A program made the position numbers and the translations under genes. Positions 54,798 to 64,000 of a DNA stretch of 64,000 bases are shown here, one piece after another; positions within the stretch are counted from its first letter, which is position 1; each line of letters opens with the position of its first letter. Source of the stretch: Marchantia polymorpha subsp. ruderalis. Taxonomy: Eukaryota > Streptophyta > Marchantiopsida > Marchantiales > Marchantiaceae. Location of the stretch: NCBI GenBank assembly GCA_037833965.1, contig AP031357.1:3864001-3928000 (forward strand). The letters are read 5' to 3'. The notes under the pieces are model-generated. The model was not told the DNA's origin, ran no database searches, and saw nothing but the letters and a program-made list of their open reading frames with translations.

Positions 54798-54840
54798 ACA
54801 TGACTACAATGATCTAGAAAAAGGATCATTGTAGTTATGT
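54798..54840. repeat. Inverted repeat, 17-bp arms
   Basis: Arms 54798-54814 and 54824-54840 pair with one mismatch around a 9-base loop. Confidence 0.8.
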
Positions 54841-57119
54841 TAGGGGTAAATCTTTTGGATCTTTTCCCCTGGTCAATGAATATTTGACTTGTATTGTGTT
54901 TTTTATACTTTTTACCCTTTGGGTACCACGGGCTAATCTATTTACCATAACATGTAAATGAAGATTCACGTTCATAGACATATGCATTCCCAAGAAGTAG
55001 ATACAAGAAATACATGGGTTGGCTCAACAACTCTACATCCACGGAACAAAGAGTTATTGTTTAAAACCTTGAATTGAGTCTCATAGAACTTACGCAGATT
55101 CTCTAATATAGCGATAGGTAACTTTTGTATTTAACCATGGTCAAACTTAGTAGAGTTAGTCAAAACCTTAGCTAAATTATACCACAGCTGAAACGATTGA
55201 ACCAAAATATGATATGAATAAACAAGAATTCTTCGACAGGACCAAGGAGGAGGGAATCATTGGTTGACATGGTCCGTTGGGCATTATCTACTTGTAAGAA
55301 GTGAACGAAAAGAACAAATAATGAGAGTTAGGTTAAGTAAAGGTGAAAAGTATATTCATAATTATTTTATAGATACTACGAAATTGCAGAGGAAGTTCCC
55401 TTATTCATACATTAACAAGTTTTGTAGCATGATTGGAAAAAAAAAATGCCAAGTTTGAATAGATTACACATGTTAGCATTCTTACCTCAGTCTATAATCG
55501 TCGAAACTCGATAGTGGAGAACAAAAGATGATTAAATACGAAAATGGAAAATATTCAGGATAGGAAGATTCATCGAGGCGTACATGAACAATACCATGCC
55601 AGTACTAATGGTAGACGTCGAACAATGTTTCAAAATTGAATTCCATCATTTAGAATTATAGAAGAGGACCTGCCTAGAAAAGAATAAAATCCGAATGAGT
55701 TTAATCTTAAAGCTTGCTGTTGTGAAAGTAGCCAGGACAAAGCAAGTAGATACTAACGAAAGCGAAAGTGCAAACAACATAAAAGATAATTGGTCTGATA
55801 ACAGGAAGTCATGAACTAAATAAAGAGGAGGACACGGAAGATACTCTTCACTACCAAGATTACGTTAAGCATCTCAGGCTGGAGGAAGCTAGGAGTCCAG
55901 TGACACCTCTTTGTATAACTGTTGGTTTCAGGCTGCTCCTATTCCTGGACCCGTACTAAATAGCACCTTTGAATGTTAAGATTCGATGAAGGAAATTATA
56001 AAATATGGTCTGATCAAGTGATGAATAGCTTTCTAAGCAGTTTCAGGAATCATATGGATGAAGAATGAAGCTGCATCCATTTATCACCTATCAAGAACAA
56101 ATTATTGAAGTCAGATGTAGAGTGTCCTAATCTGAAATTCCTGACAATTTAAGTGCACCCAATTCGGTGATATTTAGACGAGTCTATTCTGATAGAATGC
56201 TGTATAGTAGCATGGATATAATCGTAACATGTATCTACAAAAGTCTTCTCAATAGATGATCAGATTGGCGAACATGTGATTGACAAGTTGTTAATTTGCT
56301 GCCTCGTTGACGTTGACTACCTTTGACAACTTCAGAGCTGTTTGTAACCTGCCAAATCAAAGCTAGCGAGATACACAGGTATCGTATCGCTGGATCTGAA
56401 AGTAAAATTTTCCATGCGGACGAAGCGACTTCATATAAAGCCACTTATTCTTCTCCAGTAGCCAAAATAAAGGCCTGAAGCGAAAATAGAGTGATGAAGC
56501 GCAGATATATCCAAGCACACCCATGATACGAAACCCCTCGTTCTCGACTGATAAGAATCCTAGCCTTCTTCTACCCTACTTGAACTGTGCGGAGAAACTT
56601 AACCGAAGTTGACAGCAATTTTGGTGGTATTTTAAGATTTATTTTCTCGGAAGGATAGTTGTATGAGGGTATTCCAGCATTTTAATATGTAATGTGTAAA
56701 CGATTGTATCCTAAACAATGCTCTCGTGACAGCAAAGCATTATAGGAAACCCAGTCGAGTGCAAAGAAAAAAATTATACGCTGCAAAGATTTCATAACAG
56801 TTTTCATAAATGTTTTTGTATCAGTACAGTTTGTATGAACACGATTGTCTGTACAATATGAGAGACCAGATTGAAGCATTCTTTGTTCCTTGGACAGTTG
56901 ACCGCAAGCTGCTTAGTTAGCTATTCATGTCCATAAACACCTCCCACGTCGACAAGGGCTATAAGCAATGTGTAGGACTCTGAGAGTGGGGAGAGAGGAA
57001 AGCATACATTAGAGAGCTCGTTGCGGACTTCACTTCTATCGATGTAATGTTTTACACAGCAATCACCCATTTATACAAAGCAGCATTGCACAGAAGAAGC
57101 ATGGTTACAAACTGGATTT

Positions 57120-57335
57120 ATCATATTTAATTTGTATTTTGAAACACCCATGATCTCATTCATTAACACCACTCGTTTATTACATATACTTTTCAAGCAA
57201 AGCAGCACAGCACTTCCTTGATCACCCTATTTCTGCGGGGCACTCACCTCTGAGTTACTACGAACTGTAAGTGCTCTCAAAACTTGCTCCGTTGGCTTTA
57301 GACCAATTAACTTTTTCGCATCGGTCATACATATA
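57120..57335 (-). pseudogene. Truncated 3' end of a family member beside copy 8
   Basis: Carries the family 3' block (TTGATCACCCTATTT, GGGCACTCACCTCTGAGTTA) joined directly to a decayed coding end (57266-57331) equivalent to MTDAEKVNWF...NGASFENT with frame damage. It stops at the GTATGACCGATGC motif. A second complete tail for copy 8 follows at 57,355-57,480. Confidence 0.7.
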
Positions 57336-57669
57336 CATTGAAACACTAACGAAACTCATTTATTAATACCGCTCATCATTACAGGGCTTTGCACGCAGCA
57401 AGCAATCTCTTGGTTACCCTATACATGAGGCGCATTTTAGCCCGAGTCACTAGCGAATAGCAAGATGCAACCTTTCTATGGGAAATTCATTTAAAACTAG
57501 AACCTCAAGTCATTTCCACACAGGACATTGTGCGACCATTGTCCAAGTCACGTAAGAACACGTTGAACTTCTCTCGATGTTGACGGGTCCACGACTACCA
57601 GTAAGCTTACTTATGGAATACCATCTTGAACACGACCATCATCATCGGTCCAATTTCTGGTGTTCAGTT

Positions 57670-58242
57670 TCAGTTTAAGTTCACGTTCTCTGTAACAGCG
57701 ATGTTGTGGAAGCTTGCGCCGTTGGCTTGGAACCAGTTTACTTTCTCTGCATCGGTCATGCTCTCAATTTGAGACGATAATTCAACAGCATTTGAGGATT
57801 TGAGAATCCACGTGCCTTTGGCTGAGTCCTCGGTGAACACAAGACCTGTGGGCTTGGCTTGGCTCTCGCACTTAGACATGTCCGAAGGAGCGTCACCGAG
57901 CAGCGAGCGGCGTCTGCAGCTCTGGTACCAGTAGCCGGATGTGAAGCCTCCACCGATGTAGCATCTGTTTCCCGTGCCGGAGCCAACTTGGCCGCTGTTG
58001 CAACCGCCGTTCCTGTACACGAGGCTGGTCTTGCAGCCGTCCATATCTGTAAACAGCACCGAGCCTCCGTTTGCGACGCAGCAAACTTGTCTGGCGATGC
58101 CATTGAACGAGTATCCGGACCCGCGACAAGCTCCACTGTCCTGATAGAAGATGATGTCGACGGCGCCGACCATGCTGGACAGACCGAGAAGGACCATCGG
58201 CACTATGAGGTACATCTTGCTGAAAGCACCGTTCTTCTCCAT
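57670..58242 (-). CDS. Small secreted cysteine-rich protein, copy 8
   Basis: 190 residues from ATG 58242; the frame to 58263 crosses the 3' splice site. Signal peptide YLIVPMVLLGLSSMVGA as in copies 2 and 5, eight conserved cysteines, GSGYSFNGIARQVCC core and YWYQSCRRRSLLGD patch. The middle (GGCNSGQVGSGTGNRCYIGG) differs from the DRDSVAS stretch of copies 2 and 5 and is closer to copy 1. The C-terminus is TENVNLN. Intact, presumed secreted, function unknown. Confidence 0.9.
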   Translation of the reverse strand: MEKNGAFSKMYLIVPMVLLGLSSMVGAVDIIFYQDSGACRGSGYSFNGIARQVCCVANGGSVLFTDMDGCKTSLVYRNGGCNSGQVGSGTGNRCYIGGGFTSGYWYQSCRRRSLLGDAPSDMSKCESQAKPTGLVFTEDSAKGTWILKSSNAVELSSQIESMTDAEKVNWFQANGASFHNIAVTENVNLN

Positions 58243-58257
58243 TGTCGTGAAAGGTTT

Positions 58258-58892
58258 CTGCAAAACGTACAGAGAAAGTCCATATTCTCAATCCACGTTA
58301 TATGACATGTCAGTGGCAGTCCCAACGAGAGAATCCATGTTTAACCTCACGAATATCTGTGTTTCGCAAGTTCCTGATATTTTGGATTTGTGACCAAATA
58401 CTAGCAAACACTTCTCAATATCTCATAATTTTCACTTATTAGTCGAGCATAAATAGAAAGTAAGTATAAATTATAGAATATGAAGGTCAATGAAGGATAA
58501 TGCAACGATGTTAGGGGGAGACACATATATACAATAAAGAACAAAAAGCATCGAAAGCGGCTCAAAGCCGAGGGCCAAAAGAAATGGAAAAAGCTTTTCG
58601 ATCTAGTGAGAACTGAACTAACGAATCTATATTCCAGATGTGTAACATTGAAAGATAGCTCGTACTGTTCAAGCTCACGTACACGTTCGTGATGTGACGG
58701 GGTATGATTCTAGAAACGATACCTTCGGAGGTGCACGTACAACAGTGGACCGAAAGAAATGTATGCGCCTGTTCGATCGCCGCAGACAGATGAGATGTAG
58801 ATATCAGAAGTAACGAATGTCTTTATATAGCTGATTTGGAATGAGTTGGTCTCCGTCATCTGTTACCAGGATACTGTCTGCATTGAGGTCAA
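58258..58892 (-). promoter_or_regulatory. Promoter, exon 1 and intron of copy 8
   Basis: Minus strand: TTGACC at 58887-58892, TATATAAA at 58822-58829, exon 1 with CTACATCTCATCTGTCTGCGG, donor CGAAG|GTATCG at 58722, acceptor TTTTGCAG at 58258. Confidence 0.7.
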
Positions 58893-58899
58893 CGATAGT

Positions 58900-59660
58900 C
58901 TTCTGATTAATCATTTCAGTCCTGCAACATTTTCCAGACTCGGAGCGGATGCCCTGTTTTTTTAATATAATCGTAATAAAATAAGTGAACTGTCGCCCTG
59001 ACTGTCTGTTTGGTCAGAACTTTTTCCAAATGGCAGGGGTCGTCCACACGATGGACCTTCCGATGCGACAAATTTTATATGTACTGTATTCAGTCTCCGA
59101 GGTTTTGGTGGGTCCCATAAGCAAATGTCTCCAGCTTTTTGCTGACACACTCGCAGGCTTTACTAGATGTAAATAGCCGAACGTCAGGAACTCGCCAGCT
59201 CAAAGTAAAACTACGTTTGCGGGAAAGGCCTCTAGTTCTGAGAACTGTTCGGAACTCCCTGCAAATGATTCGAAAACACGGCGCAGCCTAACATATTTTC
59301 AAGCTTGTTGTCTAATTTCCTCTGTCAATCTACGATTATGTCTTATAAAGCCTTCAATTAATTGTGCTCTTCGGTTAGAGCAGGACATAATTTTAATCAC
59401 TAAGTCAGGAGTTGGGAAGGATTTGCGTAATTTAAAAAAAGAATGTTTCTTCATTCTTGAGGATTATTTCCTTCCACTGAAACCAACTGGTTATATTTGA
59501 TCTAAGCTTAGAAAAGTCGGATCTGGTTTTGGACTTCAACATCTTGTTCTTGGGAACTGATCTTCTAGCAAGTGTCGGATCCTCAGTCTGTTGAGCAATA
59601 CTGAAGTCTAAATGTTGGGTTCAAATATTTGTAAAAGAAGCATTTAAAGCTCGCAGCTTG
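58900..59660. other. Upstream module of copy 8, no gene
   Basis: 58,985-59,400 matches 25,980-26,500 (CACTCGCAGGCTT, GGCCTxTAGTTCTG). The LTR of the second element begins at 59666. Confidence 0.55.
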
Positions 59661-59761
59661 CCCCATGTAATAACCCACTAAAGGCTAAAACTGCAATATA
59701 GTGGTAGAAAGGTCGAACCCACAGGGACAGAGGAACACACAGGGTACAAAGTGTCACGTTT

Positions 59762-59860
59762 TAACAGACTATTGAGGAGTTTGAATTCTCAGGCGACTGT
59801 CACTCCCAGAAATACTGCAAGTGTCCACTCGGAGCGCACTCGTAGGTCGCACAGTGCAGC

Positions 59861-59891
<31 letters not shown>

Positions 59892-60250
59892 CTGAAACTA
59901 CAGAAACACAACCCAGAGATCCGTTAGGACCTCTACTCAAGATTTCAGGGGGGAAAGTCTCTCGCGAGCACACTCGGCGAAGCTGCGGGTAGTGACTTCC
60001 AACTCCGGCTTTTACAACACTTCCACTAGCTTGCTGCTAGTGTAGGGAACCCGGTTTGGACTGCCTACTTCGGATCGAAGTCACTCAGACGCGGTGAACA
60101 ACACTCTCAACTCACAAAACGCGCAGAGAACACAGGTCCGCACTGAAGGACTCACTGTGAAACATTCCAGTAACACAACAACAGTCTATTGAAGAGTTTG
60201 AATTCTCAGGCACTTGTCATTCCCAGAAATACTACAGGGGTTACCCTCAA
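59762..60250. repeat. Internal duplication in the second LTR
   Basis: AACAGACTATTGAGGAGTTTG through CCCAGAAATACTGCA at 59,762-59,818 recurs at about 60,181-60,236, and GCAGCGTAAC follows both. The first element has this block once. Confidence 0.75.
59864..59891. repeat. (CA)n microsatellite in the second LTR
   Basis: Fourteen AC units at the position equivalent to 2155-2178. Confidence 0.9.
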
Positions 60251-60617
60251 GGCACCTGCTGCAGCGTAACCTGAATTTACAACCAAGGCTTACACGAAGT
60301 AGCAAAACTTCACTTTGGCATTCAGGGGAAAAATCCCAAGGAGTACAATCAGAAAGAAACACTCGAAGGTGTAGGGGCGAAACTGTTCAAGTATCTAACC
60401 AGTCACTGGCTCTGAGCATCGGCAGTCACCCGCAGGTGCAGATCCGAACTACTCAAGTCTCTAACCAATGTACTAGCTCTGAACATTCGGCCGCAGGCCT
60501 TCAGCTACAAAATGCGGAACGCTAAGTTGTAACTCCTCGTGCGTGGTGACAGAACTCAAGGACACAAACACGCAAAGGAAATGGGTTCCTGATCTGCACT
60601 TCTGATGGGAAAGAACC

Positions 60618-60648
60618 CCAGGCAAAACGCCTGGAACTATTTTATACC
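60618..60648 (-). promoter_or_regulatory. TATA box and hairpin of the second LTR
   Basis: Minus strand GGTATAAAA (60640-60648) followed by stem CCAGGC/GCCTGG with loop GTTTT (60618-60634). The stem differs from CAAGGC/GCCTTG of the first element by one compensated base pair. Confidence 0.6.
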
Positions 60649-60682
60649 TTCTAAGTCCTACCTAACACTACACTGCACTACG

Positions 60683-63550
60683 CTACACGCCTGCACGGAA
60701 CCACGCTACACTACATTCCGCGGAACCTGTACTACGTCTCCTGCGCGGCCGACTGCCGCGCACAAACTCTCTACCCTGCCACTCTTCCGCTCGACTACGC
60801 AGTCCCAACCGCTGCAACGCCGCGGACACCTCCCCCTCGAGGGCGGACATGGTATCCTGTGCCTTCGACAGAAAGGCCTCGAGCTTCTTCGCTACCTTCC
60901 GCCGACTCCTACTGTCGCCTAACAACAACCCGGCTGCGCGCAATTCAAACTCACGCAGTGTGAGTTTCTCCTGCGCCTTCACTTCCCAGTGGGCGTAGCC
61001 CTTGAGACAGTGGGCGACTCGCCTCGCCGTCTCCACCTTCGTGCGATCCGCCTCCTTCCTGCGATCCTCTTCAATCGTCACTAATTGCGATTCGGCTTCA
61101 GCACGTTGCGCTCTCAATTCACCACACTCTGACTGCAAACTGCGGATTAATTCTTCATCCGCCTGCCGTGCGAGCTGACATTGTTCCAACAACCGCGTCT
61201 GTCGCACGAGCTCCTCTGACAAAATCCGATTCTGGGCCTGCTCAGAATTGAGTGCTTCCTTGACCTTCACCTGCTCCTTGGTGAGCTCGCCCAGTTTCTC
61301 ATCCTTCATCTTCTCGGAGTGCTTGTAGAATTTCTGATTAAGCTTGTACTGTCCCCACAAGCACTCATGCTTCTCCTTCAAGTCCCTCAACTCCTGGTCC
61401 ACTCTAGCTAATAGCTTGCTGGTGTGGACTTTAGTGCGAGTCCGCCTGCGCACTAACTCGATGTAAGATCCCGGCTGGAGTGGGTCGGCGTATTTATCGA
61501 CCTTGCGATCCAAGTACCGCAGCAACGGAATCACCTGCTCAGAGAGCGCCGCCGCCGGCGCTCCAACAATCTCCTCCTCCTCCTCCTCGGTGTCTTCTGC
61601 TCCTGACATTTCTTCCGTGGAGCCTCCGTCGTCATCATCTGAGTGGAGAATTTCAGTCGCCATTGATTGCGTCGGCGATTGCCCCGAGTGGGGCTGCACG
61701 TCCTCGACGTGCGCTGCCTGCGAAGGCACGGCTGCAGCCTCGCTGCTCGTCGCCAAAATGTCTAAGGCGGAAGGCGAATGTACCCGCGCGGCATCCCCGT
61801 CGCTTACTTGTTGATTGCCTCCCGCATTCTCTCTGTCGCCGTCGTCCGTCGCCGAAGGCGATTGAGCGGAGGGTGGCTGCGCGGGGTTGGATTGCGCATC
61901 GCGCATCGAGATGTCGTCCCGCGGACAGTCACTCCGCTCCTCCGTCTGCTGCTCCCTCGATCGGTCCGTGGGGGCTGTGCCCGGCCCGTGCGCAGGCGCA
62001 TTTGCCGGCGCCTTGTCCGTCGCAGGCGTAGCGCCGCGGACATCTATCGCCGAAGGCGACATGGCCGGGGGCCGCACGCCCGATGTTCCTTGGCCTATAG
62101 GCCCTACCGCCGAAGGCGCATCTATCGGCGTACTTCCCGCCGCTGGTGCGGCCTCCGCACGCTCTCTGCTCGTATCCCCTCGGCTCGAAGACCCTGGCGC
62201 CGAAGGCGCGAATTGCGGCGCGTGGTGCGCCGGAGGGTCTGGCCCCGAGGGCCGGTGTCTCGTAGGCGGTCCTTCCGCCGGCTCCTTCCCCTTCCTACGT
62301 TGGAACGGGGGTGATTCTTGCCTGTGCACAGGCGGCACGTGCGGAGGTGTTCTGTGCACAGGTGACCTGTGCACAGGCGGACTGCTCCTTCCCACGCGTA
62401 AGCGTAGATCCACGTCCACTTGTGTTCGCCGGTCCGCGGAGGCTCGTCCGTCCGCGGAGGTTCGCCTGTGCGCAAACGGAACATCTGTCCGCATCGCACG
62501 TGGTAACTCCGGAGGCCCTTGGCCCGTAGGCGGCCTCTCTCCCGACGAGGTTGCAGCGTGGCCCGTCGCTCCTGCGGTCGTCCGCGCTTCTTCTCGCCTC
62601 TCTGGCGACGCACTTCCTATCTCCGTTGCAATCGTCGCCGTGTCTGCACTGTCAGCTGGTAACACCAGTCTGCGTGCCTTCTGCTTCGGCCGGCTGTATG
62701 GCTCGCACAGCGGCCGCGGTCGAATGGGAGCAGAGGGTTCTTGATGCTGCTCCTCTTCGGACTCTTCCCTCCATCGCCGCTTCCGCGGCACTCGCGCTGC
62801 AGGAGTGTGTCGCCCTTCGTCCCTCCGTCTTGATGGGGTAGAAGTCGGTGACTCCTCTGCGTCAGTATCGACCTCGTTCTCCCGCACATACTTCCCGGGA
62901 TGGTCGATGGACAATGGCGGAAAATGTTCAAGCTCTGCCGCTGTCAAACAATTCCGCTGTCGATAAAAATTGATGAGGAAAGGAGAAAGATGGTTTAGAG
63001 TTCCCCCCTTCTCCTCAAACGCGTGCTGTCGCATCACCCTGTGCAGGATGCTCGCCCAGTGAATTGGAGTTCCCTCGATGACGCACTCCACAAAAGAGAC
63101 CTGCCACAATGTGATGTAGCAGGCGCGGTGCGGCTGCAGTAATTGCATCAGCGCCGCGGACAAAGTCCGGCGAAATCGATCTTTGTAATCACGGGTCCTG
63201 TACCCATTCTTGGTAGACCTCCCGGTCTTGAACAGCTCCACAAATTGCGCCTCTTCTTGCTTGGTCACCTTGATGCTCTCACTGTCGAAAAGGAGATGCC
63301 CTGGCATGCCAGCACATCTTCCCAACGCCTGCGCCCAATCTTGGACTGTCCACCGGTCAACATGCGGACGCAATCCGCGCGAGGGTGGTCCCTGTGGCTC
63401 TAGCCACTCGCGCACCATATTCGCGCAGATGTAATTCCATCCCCATAGCAAGAAATCGAGCTTTCTTGCTATTAAGCGCTCTTCGAAAGCGCGCAGCCCG
63501 TTCTGCGGCAGGCGAAGTGGCACCATCCGCAATCTGCTCGGTCTCGTCAT
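60683..63550 (-). CDS. LTR-resident ORF of the second element, 955 residues
   Basis: The frame is open back to 63802. I choose ATG 63550 because it aligns with the first element's ORF start and both share an AACGCAATG context; ATG 63580 is an alternative. Homology covers the N-terminal domain (LDFLLWGWNYICANMVREWL, NGYRTRDYKDRFRR, GGTLNHLSPFLINFYR), the SPSALDILA and ATEIL motifs, LRYLDRKVDKY, a long coiled coil and the tail LGLRSRAEEWQGR with RRRRSTGSAECS. The middle is a longer, freely diverging low-complexity region rich in APSA repeats. An open frame kept across such divergence implies selection on the protein. Function unknown. Confidence 0.8.
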   Translation of the reverse strand: MTRPSRLRMVPLRLPQNGLRAFEERLIARKLDFLLWGWNYICANMVREWLEPQGPPSRGLRPHVDRWTVQDWAQALGRCAGMPGHLLFDSESIKVTKQEEAQFVELFKTGRSTKNGYRTRDYKDRFRRTLSAALMQLLQPHRACYITLWQVSFVECVIEGTPIHWASILHRVMRQHAFEEKGGTLNHLSPFLINFYRQRNCLTAAELEHFPPLSIDHPGKYVRENEVDTDAEESPTSTPSRRRDEGRHTPAARVPRKRRWREESEEEQHQEPSAPIRPRPLCEPYSRPKQKARRLVLPADSADTATIATEIGSASPERREEARTTAGATGHAATSSGERPPTGQGPPELPRAMRTDVPFAHRRTSADGRASADRRTQVDVDLRLRVGRSSPPVHRSPVHRTPPHVPPVHRQESPPFQRRKGKEPAEGPPTRHRPSGPDPPAHHAPQFAPSAPGSSSRGDTSRERAEAAPAAGSTPIDAPSAVGPIGQGTSGVRPPAMSPSAIDVRGATPATDKAPANAPAHGPGTAPTDRSREQQTEERSDCPRDDISMRDAQSNPAQPPSAQSPSATDDGDRENAGGNQQVSDGDAARVHSPSALDILATSSEAAAVPSQAAHVEDVQPHSGQSPTQSMATEILHSDDDDGGSTEEMSGAEDTEEEEEEIVGAPAAALSEQVIPLLRYLDRKVDKYADPLQPGSYIELVRRRTRTKVHTSKLLARVDQELRDLKEKHECLWGQYKLNQKFYKHSEKMKDEKLGELTKEQVKVKEALNSEQAQNRILSEELVRQTRLLEQCQLARQADEELIRSLQSECGELRAQRAEAESQLVTIEEDRRKEADRTKVETARRVAHCLKGYAHWEVKAQEKLTLREFELRAAGLLLGDSRSRRKVAKKLEAFLSKAQDTMSALEGEVSAALQRLGLRSRAEEWQGREFVRGSRPRRRRSTGSAECSVAWFRAGV

Positions 63551-64000
63551 TGCGTTCCTGGGGTTCGCTCGCCCGCTCATTCTACTTCCGCACTGTCCGC
63601 GTTTCTTTCTCTCTCGGCAAACTCTAATCGCTCTCAATTCCAAATCACGCGCACTCACTTCTCCCTCAATCAACAAGAAATCTCCTGTGTGACGACGTCG
63701 GGAATGGTCCGCAGCCAGCAGATGGATGCGCGCAGCGCGCACAAGAGATTGGAATCGCGAATTCAAGAATGGGACGCTCTCCGCCGCCCGGTCGAAGGTC
63801 ATGGTCGTCTCTTGGTCGTGAAGAACGTCTCACTTGATGGCCGCGCCGGCTGTACGCTGGAACGGTCTTCGCTCTCACGCGCGGCTTCACGCTCCGCCGT
63901 CGTCGATTAAACTCTCACGCTCGAATTGGCGGATTTGAACTCCGCGAGCGTGTCACCCTGCGGACATGGGGGCGTAGCGCCGAAGGCGAGTTTTCCGCCT

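Larger units (their letters stand above)
50620..57115. other. Long gene-poor interval, very AT-rich from about 51.2 to 54.5 kb
   Basis: 50,760-51,050 is the upstream module of copy 7. 51.2-54.5 kb is dominated by A/T with low-complexity frames. 55,980-57,100 matches downstream modules at 35.4-37.5 kb. No gene is supported. Confidence 0.5.
59666..64000 (-). mobile_element. Second, diverged retrotransposon LTR (partial, runs off the window)
   Basis: Starts TGTAATAACCCACTAAAGGC, like the first element's LTR end, and continues with the same landmarks in order: (CA)n (59864-59891), hairpin and TATA (60618-60648), long ORF (stop 60683, ATG 63550). By comparison the LTR should extend about 1 kb past the window. 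The 5 bp before it are CCCCA. It cannot be told whether this is a solo LTR or one end of a full element. Nucleotide divergence from the first element is substantial, so it is a separate lineage. Confidence 0.85.

Overview
The window looks like nuclear DNA of a land plant, probably a seedless plant such as a bryophyte, though the species cannot be fixed from sequence alone. The reasons are: an intact Ty3/gypsy retrotransposon with a primer site for plant tRNA-Asp and no chromodomain (Tat/Athila-like); intron-containing genes with TATA boxes and GT-AG splice sites; and an AT-rich host background around GC-richer retroelement DNA.

Layout. 1-473 is the truncated end of a small secreted cysteine-rich protein gene on the minus strand. 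1919-17452 is a complete 15.5-kb LTR retrotransposon, also minus, with 4872-bp LTRs that differ at only two positions I found and a perfect 5-bp target duplication (CCTAA). Each LTR carries its own long ORF (about 849 codons). Between the LTRs lie gag-protease and, after one in-frame TAG, RT/RNase H/integrase. 17.5-59.6 kb is a duplicated cluster of the secreted-protein family. It holds five intact genes (27838-28410 +, 32637-33209 -, 38083-38655 -, 49644-50216 -, 57670-58242 -), two recognisable pseudogenes (29734-30305 +, 44184-44793 +) and several relics. 59666-64000 is the start of a second, diverged LTR of the same type, with its own 955-codon ORF, running off the right edge.

The intact family members encode 190-residue proteins with a signal peptide and eight fixed cysteines. 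Each gene has a W-box-like TTGACC (lost in one copy), a TATA box, a non-coding first exon, one intron, and an ATG just after the 3' splice site. Shared upstream and downstream modules, two inverted-duplication pairs and a locus where the gene body is missing show growth by segmental duplication, inversion and deletion. Many near-perfect short palindromes point to repeated fold-back template switching.

The most notable points are the LTR-resident ORF conserved in two diverged elements, the UAG-CAA-CUA readthrough context between protease and reverse transcriptase, and a TATA box plus covarying hairpin just 3' of the LTR ORF. The last point suggests that the ORF lies in U3.
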